This document shows positions 14,680 through 22,433 of a DNA stretch of 23,067 nucleotides, piece by piece. The stretch spans positions 1-23,067 of the forward strand of contig CAYRGN010000052.1 of the NCBI GenBank assembly GCA_964423865.1, read 5' to 3'. The number at the start of each line of letters is the position of its first letter. The first letter of the stretch is position 1. The stretch comes from Leadbetterella sp964423865 (GTDB lineage Bacteria > Bacteroidota > Bacteroidia > Cytophagales > Spirosomataceae). Position numbers and translations under genes: made by a program. Below the pieces are notes generated by a model. That model was not told where the DNA came from. It ran no database searches and was given only the letters and a program-made list of their open reading frames with translations.

Positions 14680-15777
14680 TTAGTAATAATAATTCACCGG
14701 ATTGGTATCTACTTCCGACAAACAGGTTGCAAAATTAGTAATTTTTTTTGATATAATTTCTCCGAGCAGATCTTTTGTAAATACTTCACTTTCAAAATGT
14801 CCGATATCGGCGATCAGGATCCTTCCTTCGGCGTCAAAAAACTCGTGGTATTTATAATCCGCGGTCACGAAAGCGTCCGCGCCCGCCCCCACCGCCTTCC
14901 CCAACAGAAAACTCCCCACTCCACCGCACACCGCCACTTTCCGGATCATTTTCCCGACCGGCGTGAAACGAATAACCGACAGATTCATACGGTCTTTCAG
15001 GTAGGCGAGGAAGACTTCCTGGCGCATGGGTTCAGGTAAAATACCGATGGCGCCCGAGCCCGCATCCTGATTCAGATTCTCCAGCGCATGAAGATAATAC
15101 GCCACCTCCTCGTAAGGATGCGCCGCCCGCATGGCCTGCAATACGGCCCTCTCCCGCGAAACCGGCAAAATCACCTCCACCCGGTTTTCCATGACCTCTT
15201 CCGGTACGCCTGTCTGCCCTATGGCGGGGCGCGCCTTCTCCTCCGGAAGAAAACTACCCGTACCCAAAGTACGGAAGCTGCAACCGGAATAATTCCCAAT
15301 TTCGCCGGCCCCCGCCTTGTACAGGGCCTCCAGCACCCGGGAAGTGGCTTCGCCCTCCGGTACAAAAACCGTGAGCTTCAGCAAAGTACTTTTTTTCGGC
15401 TGGAGAATCCGAACCTCCTCCAGGCCCAGTCGCTCGGCAATCCGGTAATTGACCCCGTTCACTACATTATCCAGGTTGGTATGAATGGCGTAGACCGCCA
15501 CATCGTGCTTTATAGCGGAAATGACCGTCCGCTCCACATAACTGCTGCCGTTCAGGCGTTTCAGTCCCCGGAAAATAACAGGATGGTGGGCTACAATGAG
15601 GTTACAGCCTTTCCTGACCGCCTCCATCACCACCTCTTCCGTGACATCGAGACTGACCAGCACCCCGGTAATCTTCGTTTCCGGATGCCCGATCAACAAA
15701 CCGGAATTATCGTACTCTTCCTGGAGCTGAAGAGGCGCCCACTGCTCCAATACGGCGGTAAGTTCTCTGATTTTCAT
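14680..15777 (-). CDS. Nif3-like dinuclear metal centre protein (DUF34)
   Basis: The 365-residue protein belongs to the Nif3/DUF34 family, hexameric proteins with a two-metal site and uncertain enzymatic role; some family members have been linked to GTP cyclohydrolase-type or metal-insertion functions. Metal ligands visible are H64/H65 (VAHHP), D103 (HTNLD) and H327 and E331 (IGHFESE). The central insert (about 130-240) is the PII/CutA-like domain found in longer family members such as B. subtilis YqfO, and contains HPYEEVAYY. It is 14 nt downstream of the small membrane-peptide ORF and 19 nt upstream of the zinc-ribbon gene, so the three are probably one transcript. Confidence 0.93.
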   Translation of the reverse strand: MKIRELTAVLEQWAPLQLQEEYDNSGLLIGHPETKITGVLVSLDVTEEVVMEAVRKGCNLIVAHHPVIFRGLKRLNGSSYVERTVISAIKHDVAVYAIHTNLDNVVNGVNYRIAERLGLEEVRILQPKKSTLLKLTVFVPEGEATSRVLEALYKAGAGEIGNYSGCSFRTLGTGSFLPEEKARPAIGQTGVPEEVMENRVEVILPVSRERAVLQAMRAAHPYEEVAYYLHALENLNQDAGSGAIGILPEPMRQEVFLAYLKDRMNLSVIRFTPVGKMIRKVAVCGGVGSFLLGKAVGAGADAFVTADYKYHEFFDAEGRILIADIGHFESEVFTKDLLGEIISKKITNFATCLSEVDTNPVNYYY

Positions 15778-15791
15778 TGCTATCCACTGGT

Positions 15792-15866
15792 TTAAAAAAT
15801 CGCTACAACCGACCAGACCAACATCACGAGGCAGATCATTCCAAGAATAAGGAGGAGTATGTCCAT
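15792..15866 (-). CDS. Putative 24-residue single-span membrane peptide
   Basis: An ATG-initiated frame on the minus strand encodes 24 residues starting MDILLLILGMICLV and ending WSVVAIF, then TAA. Apart from Asp2, the product is almost entirely hydrophobic, a good length for one membrane helix. It ends 14 nt before the nif3-like ATG and heads the likely nif3/zinc-ribbon transcript. I do not recognise the family. It superficially resembles KdpF-like or other one-helix accessory peptides, but no kdp genes are nearby. A chance ORF of this length is possible; uniform hydrophobicity and operon-like spacing are the only support. Confidence 0.45.
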   Translation of the reverse strand: MDILLLILGMICLVMLVWSVVAIF

Positions 15867-15883
15867 CGGTATATAATTAGTGC

Positions 15884-15960
15884 TTAGTTCCGAGTACCGA
15901 GTAAGTGGCTCCGTAATTCGTAATTTTTAATTCGTAATTGACTCTGTAACTCGGAACTAA
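15884..15960 (-). repeat. 12-bp inverted repeat enclosing AATTCGT elements, 3' of alaA
   Basis: TTAGTTCCGAGT (15884-15895) and ACTCGGAACTAA (15949-15960) are perfectly complementary. The 53-nt loop contains two AATTCGTAATT segments separated by TTT, and a terminal AATTG as in the other arrays. The left arm reads as heptamers (AGTTCCG, AGTACCG). The right arm directly abuts the alaA stop codon, so the element begins the alaA 3' untranslated region. It may act as a transcription or RNA-stability boundary, but it lacks a T-run immediately after the stem. Confidence 0.6.
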
Positions 15961-17166
15961 CTACTTCCTCCTACTCTCCAAAAATTCCGCGATGCGGTCG
16001 GTGGCGTCTGAGAGGGTAGTGTAATCCGGCAAAAATACGATCCGGAAATGTTCCTTGTCTATAAAATTAAAACCGGTTCCGGCCACCACCAATACTTTTT
16101 GCTCCGTGAGCAGATCAAAAGTAAACGCCACATCGTCTTCTATCGCAAACCTGCTGAGATCTATACGGGGAAACATGTACATCGATCCCTTGGGTTTTAC
16201 ACAGGAAACCCCGTCTATGGCCGACATTTTCTGGTATACCAGTTCTTTCTGTTCGTACAGTCGCCCGCCCGGCGCCACCATTTCCCGGATTACCGTATCG
16301 TCACGGAGCGCGGCCGGAATGGCGTACTGGGTGGGTACATTGGCGCAAAGGCGCATGGAAGCCAGGAGATTCATGCCCTCGAGGAAAGATTTCGACTTCT
16401 TTCCCGAAGGAATCACCCATCCGCCCCGGAAACCGCAGGCAAAATAGTTTTTCGACAGTCCCCCGAAGGTCATACAATGCACGTTGTCCGACAAGGTGGC
16501 TACGGGAATATGCTCCAGGCCATCGTACAATACCTTATCGTAGATCTCATCGGAAAACAACACCAGGTTATGTTTCTCCGCCAGGTGTACGATCCGCTGA
16601 AGCACTTCCTTCTTATAGACCGCCCCGGTGGGGTTATTCGGATTAATGATGACCAGGGCCTTGGTGCGGGGCGTAATCTTTTTTTCCATATCCTCCACAT
16701 CCGGGTTCCAGTCGTCGGCTTCATCGCAGACATAATGCACCGCCTTTCCCCCGCCAAATCCCACAGCGGCGGTCCAAAGGGGATAATCCGGCGCCGGCAC
16801 GAGTACCTCGTCTCCGGGATTCAGAAGCGCCTGCATACAGAGGATGATCAGCTCACTGACCCCGTTTCCCACAAATATTTCTTCGGGACGAATCCCGGTA
16901 AATCCCTTTTGGGTGTAGTGGTCGCAAATGGTCTCCCTGACTTCCATAACCCCCAGGTGATGGGAGTATCCCTCGGCCTTTTTCAGCTGCTCTTTCAGTG
17001 TCTCCATCACGCCTTCCGGTACATCAAACCCAAAAGGCGCGGGGTTCCCGATGTTCAGTTTCAGGACGGAATGCCCCTGTTTCTCAAGTTCCAGGGCCTT
17101 GTCATAGATCGGACCACGGATGGCGTAGGAAAGGTTAGCCAGCCTTTCACTTTTCAGAATTTCCAT
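15961..17166 (-). CDS. alaA: Alanine aminotransferase, AlaA-like, PLP-dependent
   Basis: This cytoplasmic fold-type I aminotransferase should interconvert pyruvate plus glutamate with alanine plus 2-oxoglutarate. The 401-residue protein aligns by eye along its length with E. coli AlaA (YfbQ). Shared segments include LKLNIGNPAPFGFD, GNGVSELI, LVPAPDYPLWTAAV, INPNNPTGAVY, SDEIYDK, ASMRLCANVP and PGGRLYEQ. The PLP lysine is K239 in GLSKNY. The residues after it (NYFACGFRGGW) differ from the usual TYRVAGFRQGW but keep the phosphate-binding arginine. It lies 37 nt after purC on the same strand with no obvious terminator between, so co-transcription is possible. The stop codon abuts an inverted repeat. 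Confidence 0.92.
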   Translation of the reverse strand: MEILKSERLANLSYAIRGPIYDKALELEKQGHSVLKLNIGNPAPFGFDVPEGVMETLKEQLKKAEGYSHHLGVMEVRETICDHYTQKGFTGIRPEEIFVGNGVSELIILCMQALLNPGDEVLVPAPDYPLWTAAVGFGGGKAVHYVCDEADDWNPDVEDMEKKITPRTKALVIINPNNPTGAVYKKEVLQRIVHLAEKHNLVLFSDEIYDKVLYDGLEHIPVATLSDNVHCMTFGGLSKNYFACGFRGGWVIPSGKKSKSFLEGMNLLASMRLCANVPTQYAIPAALRDDTVIREMVAPGGRLYEQKELVYQKMSAIDGVSCVKPKGSMYMFPRIDLSRFAIEDDVAFTFDLLTEQKVLVVAGTGFNFIDKEHFRIVFLPDYTTLSDATDRIAEFLESRRK

Positions 17167-17203
17167 TGTATTGCAATTGTAATGAAGTATATCGTAAAGC
17201 CGG

Positions 17204-18145
17204 TCAGAGTTTTTTCAGGAAACGCTCTACATTTTCCTGCACTCTCTTCAGTATATTTTCCGACGGTCTTTTCCTGAATTTCTCACCGGTAAATTTCTCG
17301 TACAGCTCAATGTAGCGGTTGGAGATTTCTTCGGTTTTCTCATCGGTCATTTCGGGTACCTGCTGCCCTTCTTTTCCCTGGAAGCCGTTTTCAATCAGCC
17401 ATTCCCGTACAAACTCTTTGGAGAGCTGCTTCTGGGCACGACCGGCCGCCTGGTTTTCCTCGTATTTATCCAGGTAAAAATACCGGGAAGAGTCCGGAGT
17501 ATGGATCTCATCGATGAGGTAGATGGTACTCCCCACATGGCCGAACTCGTATTTGGTATCTACCAGGATCAGGCCGTTTTCCCGGGCCATCTGTGTTCCT
17601 TTTTCAAAGAGCGCCAGGGCATATTTTTCCAGCTGGAGGTATTGATCTACAGGTACCAGACCGCTGCTGATGATTTCTTCCCGGGAAATGTCCTCATCAT
17701 GGCCTTCGTGGGCTTTGGTGGTAGGCGTTATGATGGGCGACGGCAGGCGGTCGTTTTCTTTCAATCCGTCTGGCAAAGAAACGCCGCAGACTTTTCGTTT
17801 TCCGTCGCGGTATTCTCTCCAGGCGTGTCCTGCCAGGTAGCCGCGCACCACCATTTCCACCGGAAAAGTGTCGCATTTTACGCCCAGAGCGGCATTAGGA
17901 TCGGGTACGGCGATCAGCCAGTTCGGCACGATATCGCGGGTGGCTTCGAGGTTACGGGCCGCAATCTGGTTCAGCACCTGTCCTTTATAGGGAATAGCCC
18001 GGGGAAGCACCACGTCAAAGGCGGAAATACGGTCGGTAGCGACCATCAGCACATATTTACCCAGGCCGTACACGTCCCGTACTTTGCCCCGGTAAAAAGA
18101 GGTTTGATTTTTAAATTGGAAATCGGTTTCGTTAATGGTATTCAT
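17204..18145 (-). CDS. purC: Phosphoribosylaminoimidazole-succinocarboxamide (SAICAR) synthase
   Basis: PurC ligates aspartate to CAIR with ATP in de novo purine synthesis. The 313-residue product is the long form also found in yeast, rather than the ~240-residue E. coli form. Family segments are clear: RGKVRDVY near residue 19, ATDRISAFDVVLP, VEMVVRGYLAGHAWREY, SPIITPTTKAHEGHD, LILVDTKYEFG and the metal-binding IDEIHTPDSSRY. A predicted promoter element (TAATTTTG) overlaps the stop of the upstream gene, suggesting purC can be transcribed independently of the batB/batC-like genes 33 nt upstream. No purine-repressor site was recognised. Confidence 0.96.
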   Translation of the reverse strand: MNTINETDFQFKNQTSFYRGKVRDVYGLGKYVLMVATDRISAFDVVLPRAIPYKGQVLNQIAARNLEATRDIVPNWLIAVPDPNAALGVKCDTFPVEMVVRGYLAGHAWREYRDGKRKVCGVSLPDGLKENDRLPSPIITPTTKAHEGHDEDISREEIISSGLVPVDQYLQLEKYALALFEKGTQMARENGLILVDTKYEFGHVGSTIYLIDEIHTPDSSRYFYLDKYEENQAAGRAQKQLSKEFVREWLIENGFQGKEGQQVPEMTDEKTEEISNRYIELYEKFTGEKFRKRPSENILKRVQENVERFLKKL

Positions 18146-18173
18146 GATGGGACTAAAATCGCAGTAATAAATG

Positions 18174-18181
18174 CAAAATTA
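18174..18181 (-). promoter_or_regulatory. Predicted -7 promoter element for purC
   Basis: On the minus strand the sequence reads TAATTTTG, an exact TAnnTTTG match, overlapping the stop codon of the BatC-like gene. It predicts a start near 18167 and a leader of about 22 nt. No TTG was found at the usual -33 distance. Confidence 0.4.
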
Positions 18182-18814
18182 CCAATCTTTTTCAATTTTC
18201 TGACTACTATTTTTTGCGGGTATCAATCCTTTTCTTTCGGAGATGCGCAGGTTATCCAGTAGCTGGAGGGCGCGTTCACGGGAGATATTCTCGGAAACAT
18301 AGTGATCCAGCTCCTGTTCACGTTCATCGGAGGTGATGACTTCGGTGTTCCTTTCTTCTTCCAGGGGCTGGGGCGGAGCGGCACGGTGATAGAGGCGGGA
18401 GATCAGTTCGTAATTGAACCGGGCTTCCTCCAGTTCTCTATTGCGTTCAATGGCCGAACGGAAAAAATCGAGCGCCTGCGCCGTATCTTGGCGCATCAGG
18501 GCCAGTATGCCGAGCTGATTGCGGGAAACAGACGACTGGACGGCGTCACTAAGGTCACGGGAGAGTTCGTAGTTAACGCGGGCGGCGGCGGTGTCGCCCA
18601 CTGCAAAATAGGCATGCGCGGCATCCATGCGCAAATGCACGTCAATCACCCGGTGCACCTCCTCCAGGCGCTCGAAAACCGCAATGGCGCCCGGAAAATC
18701 TCCGGCGGACATCTTCCCGTTAAAATCTTCGATATACCGGTTCCGCTGCTCTATATTGGTATAGAACTGGGGGTTCAGCAGGAAAAAGATAATATAATAA
18801 AAGAAGAACTGCAT
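18179..18814 (-). CDS. BatC-like tetratricopeptide-repeat protein
   Basis: The 211-residue protein has a hydrophobic N-terminus (about 1-15, rich in Phe, Tyr and Ile) that is either a signal or a membrane anchor. TPR-type helices follow (about 35-145: GDFPGAIAVFERLEEV, AARVNYELSRDL, ALDFFRSAIERNRELEEARFNYELI). A charged tail contains SRERALQLLDNLRISE, a segment like the C-terminal end of BatC proteins, then a Lys/Asp-rich end. Its ATG follows the TAA of the VWA gene with no spacer, so translation is likely coupled. With the VWA partner it resembles the batB/batC part of the Bacteroidota aerotolerance (Bat) cluster, but the other Bat genes are absent here. Assignment rests on order and weak motif likeness. 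Confidence 0.75.
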   Translation of the reverse strand: MQFFFYYIIFFLLNPQFYTNIEQRNRYIEDFNGKMSAGDFPGAIAVFERLEEVHRVIDVHLRMDAAHAYFAVGDTAAARVNYELSRDLSDAVQSSVSRNQLGILALMRQDTAQALDFFRSAIERNRELEEARFNYELISRLYHRAAPPQPLEEERNTEVITSDEREQELDHYVSENISRERALQLLDNLRISERKGLIPAKNSSQKIEKDW

Positions 18815-19771
18815 TTATATCTTCAGCACTTTTACGGTAATCAGGAAATCTACACCGACCAGCACCAACGCCAGCAGCAGGAAAAACACATATTTGTTGT
18901 ACGTCACACTCTGGCGGTTCAGATCGTCGGAAGACGTCACCACCTGGGCGATGCGGTCGGCCAGGGCGGGCAGATCGTTCTGGCGGCTATTCAGGATAAA
19001 ATACTCCCCTCCCGTAGCCTTTGCGAAGGCGTTGATCCGGTTCACGTCCAGGCTGGTGACCACCTCTTTCCCTTCCTCGTCTTCTTTAAACCCCCGCATG
19101 GCGGGAATACGCCCTCCCGCCAGCGTACCCACTCCTACAAAAAAGAGGCGGATGTTATTTCGCTTCACCAGGTCGGCTTCCCGCTGATCAAGGGGATAAT
19201 GCGTTTCCCCGTCGGTGATAATCACACCCACTTTGCCCCGGTTCTGCACTCCTGTACCCAGTTTTTCGTTCAGAAGCGCCAGCACCGGGTTCAGATCGGT
19301 AGACCCCCTGCCCAATAGAGAGGTTCTCAGGCTACGGAAAGAGTTCCGGATATTCTCCTGGTCAAAGGTCAGGGGCGTCAGCACATAGGCTTCTGAATGG
19401 AAGACCATTATTCCGGTACGGTCGGTTTTGAAACGCTCCATCAGGGCCGACATCTCACTTCTGGCCTTGTCGAGTCGAGACGGTTCCACGTCGTTGGCAT
19501 TCATGGATTCGGAAAGATCAAACGCCACAAAAATATCTCTTCCCGAAGCCCGCGCCTCGGTTTCGGTGACCCCGAAGTTCGGCCCGAGGAGGGCGAGCGA
19601 CATGAGCCCAAGGTAAAGCGAACGCACCAGGAATTTGAATATCGATGACGTAGCCGTGCTTTTCAGCTTATGCGCGGCGGAGAATACCCGGTAGAAATAA
19701 AACAGGTACATCAGTACAAAACTGACCATGAAAAAATATTCTACCCTTGTAAACTCCCTACTGAAATTCAT
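18815..19771 (-). CDS. BatB/BatA-like membrane protein with von Willebrand factor A domain
   Basis: The 318-residue inner-membrane protein has hydrophobic spans at about 12-30 and 46-63, and a C-terminal span at about 293-312. These enclose a VWA domain exposed between them. The metal-ion-dependent adhesion site is intact: DLSES (D85, S87, S89), T158 in GRGSTDL and D187 in ITDGET. This layout is that of BatA/BatB proteins. In Bacteroidota these sit in a cluster with MoxR ATPase and DUF58 genes; neither is within this window. It overlaps the upstream PIG-L gene by 4 nt (ATGA) and is directly abutted by the BatC-like gene, so the three are translationally linked. The role proposed for Bat proteins (stress or envelope function) is poorly established. 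Confidence 0.87.
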   Translation of the reverse strand: MNFSREFTRVEYFFMVSFVLMYLFYFYRVFSAAHKLKSTATSSIFKFLVRSLYLGLMSLALLGPNFGVTETEARASGRDIFVAFDLSESMNANDVEPSRLDKARSEMSALMERFKTDRTGIMVFHSEAYVLTPLTFDQENIRNSFRSLRTSLLGRGSTDLNPVLALLNEKLGTGVQNRGKVGVIITDGETHYPLDQREADLVKRNNIRLFFVGVGTLAGGRIPAMRGFKEDEEGKEVVTSLDVNRINAFAKATGGEYFILNSRQNDLPALADRIAQVVTSSDDLNRQSVTYNKYVFFLLLALVLVGVDFLITVKVLKI

Positions 19772-22245
19772 TTTTTCATGGAAATCAGGTTAGCAATCAG
19801 GCGGTACGCGCCCGGCACCCCCGCCGGCAGCTGGCGGAAGAACGACAAGCCTGTGAACACAAAATTCCCCTTGCCATACCGTGTATACAGCAATGCGCCT
19901 TCCAGCTCCGTTTCTCCTTTGTCTTTCATGGCCAGCACGCTGGTGTAGTGATCCGACCAGCTTTCTGCGAAATACAGCCCCCTTTCCTGGATCCACCCTT
20001 CAAAGTCGGTGGGGGTAATACGGTTAGGGTAGTTCAGCACGGGGTCTCCCGGGCGAAGGAAACGCACGTCCGCGTCTTCTTCGGTGACCCTTCCCCGTCC
20101 AATGCTCATGGGATACGGGCCCAGTTCGCTGGTTTTTATTCGCCCGTAAAACGCCTGCGTCTGGTATTGCACCAGCAGGTTCCCTCCGTTTTCCACATAG
20201 GCGAGCAGCAGTTTCTGGGAATTGGAGAGCCAGTCTTTGGTATTGTAAGCCCTGACCCCGATGATGATGGCATCGAACTGGCTCAGATCTCCCTTGATAC
20301 TGTTTTCATCCAGGAAAGTCACCTCATAACCTATCTGCTGAAGAGAGGCGGCCACTTCGTCGCCCGCGCCCATGACATACCCCACTTTTTTCCCCGCAAT
20401 TTTCACGTCGAGATGGATGGCTTTCGCTACGGATTCCGGGAATATGTTGAGTTCGGGAATATGCTCGTAAGCGATATGCCGGTACGCGTGGTGGTACCTG
20501 CCGCGAGCGTTCACTGCCACGGCCTGCAGGGTGACTTCCGGGGTATTCACCCCGGGCGTAACCGTAAAATACACGGGTTTTTCCTGGTCTTTCTCCGTAA
20601 ATTCTACCTCTACGGAAGCCGGTGAAGACGTCCAGCCTTGCGGCAAGGTCAAAGACACGGTGGCCCGGTTAGACGCCAGGTTATTTTTGGCGATTACGCC
20701 TACTGTTTTCGGTTTTCCCTCCGTAAACAGGAATACCGGCTGTTCAAAATTGAGCATAATTTCAGGCCGGATTTCCACGTATTTGTAAATTTCACCCCGC
20801 GAAGGTTCGGTGTATTTGTATTTTATGGGGTGGCGGTACGCGACGGTCTCTCCCAGGATATCCAGGGTATACTCTGCCCACAGCGGGTCGGGGGCCATGG
20901 GCCGATTCCGGAATTGTTCATCCGACACCCGATATTTCCCGATTTCCTTGTGTTCTTTCAGCCAGTAGGGCTGGGTAATTTCCGCGGCGGTTGGAATCAT
21001 CATCTCCCACACCAATTCGGTGTTCTTATTGTTGCGGAGCGGCACATTCAGCAGGGTATCTCGGGAAGACACCCCGCTGATTTTCAATTCTTTCAATACC
21101 ACGGCAAGATCGGTGCGGTTCACCGCTGCCGAAAACAGTTTCAGAGACTGCCCCGGCGAAACGCTATTGGTAGAAGCGCTGACTTCCAGGTAGATCCCGG
21201 CGCAGGCAAAAATGAGTTTCCGGCATTCTTCCAGCTTTTCATATTTATAAACCGACTCGGGCAGGGAGGCGATAAAACCGTAGATTTTCACCAGATCGGG
21301 CACCGAGGCCTCGGGGTTGGTGAAGCTGTATTTCCGGATCACGTCTTCCATCAGCAAGGCGATCTTGTGCCCCCCGTCTACTCTTCTCCAACTCAGGTCT
21401 ATGCCGTCAAAAATATCATGGCGGGCAGGTTCTCCTTTGATATGCACGAGGTAATCCGATCGTTCACCGCGGGTGGGTGCGCTCCCGAAACCCTGGCTCC
21501 GGTGCTTGCTGCGGGCCCGGGCGGCAATTTCCGTATAGGCTTCTCCAAGAATGGGGTTATAATCGCCCAGCGCTGCTTCCACGTAACTTTCCCCATCGGG
21601 CGTGGTATTGGTAAACCCTCTCCCGAAGGTATTCCAAACCAGGCGCTTGGGCTGCCATACTTCTACTTCTTTCAGTTGTTCCGGAAAGCGTTTGGGGTCG
21701 CCGGCGGCATCAAAAGCTTCTTTGGCCAGCACAGCCGAGGCGGAATGGTGGCCGTGGCCGGCGCGGGCGTCCGGCGGAAAACGGTTAATCATTACATCCG
21801 GACGGAATTTGCGTACCCGGTACACCAGGTCTTCCAATATCTTTTCTTTCCCCCAAAGCAGCAGGGCCTCATCGGTCGACTTGGAAAAGCCGAAATCTAC
21901 CGCCCGGGAAAAATACTGTTCCCCACCGTCAATCTTCCGGGCTTCGAGCAACTCATGGGTACGAATCAGCCCCACGTACTCGTCCTGTTCCGGACCGATA
22001 AGGTTCTGTCCCCCGTCACCACGCGTCATCGCGTAATAAGCAGTCCGCACCTTCTTTTCTTTCGACAACCAGGTGATCAGCAGGGTATTTTCATCGTCGG
22101 GGTGAGCCGCGATGTACATGGCATTACCGAGGGTGGACAGGCGCTGAAGACCCAGGTAAATTTCGCTGCTGCTCAAAGGTTGGGGCTGGGCCTGTCCTGC
22201 CAGCGTCTGCAACAGGAGGAACACGCATAAAAAAATCTTTTTCAT
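19768..22245 (-). CDS. Exported PIG-L family deacetylase with C-terminal GATase-like domain
   Basis: The 825-residue protein has a signal peptide (about 1-20, ending AGQAQ). The PIG-L/LmbE deacetylase domain follows (about 35-290), with zinc-binding AAHPDDE (46-52) and a later HGHHSAS motif supplying histidine ligands. The middle part (about 330-580) is beta-rich and includes a segment near 491-575 like the NEW3 domain of carbohydrate-active proteins. The C-terminal part (about 617-825: KVGYVMGAGDE, AIIIGVRAYN, YVENGGNLLVQYQT) resembles a class I glutamine-amidotransferase or ThuA-type fold, without a clear catalytic cysteine. It probably deacetylates an N-acetylglucosamine-containing or similar exported substrate; the substrate is unknown. 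The last 4 nt overlap the VWA gene. Confidence 0.9.
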   Translation of the reverse strand: MKKIFLCVFLLLQTLAGQAQPQPLSSSEIYLGLQRLSTLGNAMYIAAHPDDENTLLITWLSKEKKVRTAYYAMTRGDGGQNLIGPEQDEYVGLIRTHELLEARKIDGGEQYFSRAVDFGFSKSTDEALLLWGKEKILEDLVYRVRKFRPDVMINRFPPDARAGHGHHSASAVLAKEAFDAAGDPKRFPEQLKEVEVWQPKRLVWNTFGRGFTNTTPDGESYVEAALGDYNPILGEAYTEIAARARSKHRSQGFGSAPTRGERSDYLVHIKGEPARHDIFDGIDLSWRRVDGGHKIALLMEDVIRKYSFTNPEASVPDLVKIYGFIASLPESVYKYEKLEECRKLIFACAGIYLEVSASTNSVSPGQSLKLFSAAVNRTDLAVVLKELKISGVSSRDTLLNVPLRNNKNTELVWEMMIPTAAEITQPYWLKEHKEIGKYRVSDEQFRNRPMAPDPLWAEYTLDILGETVAYRHPIKYKYTEPSRGEIYKYVEIRPEIMLNFEQPVFLFTEGKPKTVGVIAKNNLASNRATVSLTLPQGWTSSPASVEVEFTEKDQEKPVYFTVTPGVNTPEVTLQAVAVNARGRYHHAYRHIAYEHIPELNIFPESVAKAIHLDVKIAGKKVGYVMGAGDEVAASLQQIGYEVTFLDENSIKGDLSQFDAIIIGVRAYNTKDWLSNSQKLLLAYVENGGNLLVQYQTQAFYGRIKTSELGPYPMSIGRGRVTEEDADVRFLRPGDPVLNYPNRITPTDFEGWIQERGLYFAESWSDHYTSVLAMKDKGETELEGALLYTRYGKGNFVFTGLSFFRQLPAGVPGAYRLIANLISMKK

Positions 22246-22279
22246 TTATATCTTAATAATAGGATCAATGATTGGAGTG

Positions 22280-22307
22280 TAAAAATAGCAATAAGATTCA
22301 GGTTCAA
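22280..22307 (-). promoter_or_regulatory. Possible promoter of the PIG-L/BatB/BatC unit
   Basis: On the minus strand, TTG (22305-22307) and TATTTTTA (22280-22287) are separated by 17 nt. The -7 box matches TAnnTTTG except for the last base. Predicted start is near 22272, giving a leader of about 27 nt before the ATG at 22245. It is divergent from the hppA promoter. The 188-nt gap between the two genes holds nothing else recognisable. Confidence 0.3.
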
Positions 22308-22392
22308 GAAGTTTATCCGGATATTTAGTCCTTAACATGGGCTCACAGACCAATCTTTCCAAAAATTACTTTTTATTCTCTCCCACATCGTA

Positions 22393-22400
22393 TAAATTTG
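22393..22400 (+). promoter_or_regulatory. Predicted -7 promoter element for hppA
   Basis: TAAATTTG is an exact TAnnTTTG match, 33 nt before the hppA ATG. A TTA at 22373-22375, 17 nt upstream, is the only -33 candidate. Predicted start is near 22406. Confidence 0.5.
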
Positions 22401-22433
22401 CACGATTTTATCAAAAGATATAACCATTTTATT

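Noticed and set aside
16048..17277. 409-codon plus-strand frame
   Set aside because: Antisense shadow of the clear alanine aminotransferase gene.
20638..22230. 530-codon plus-strand frame
   Set aside because: Antisense shadow of the PIG-L gene; composition is odd and no domain is recognised, whereas the opposite frame has a signal peptide and zinc motifs.
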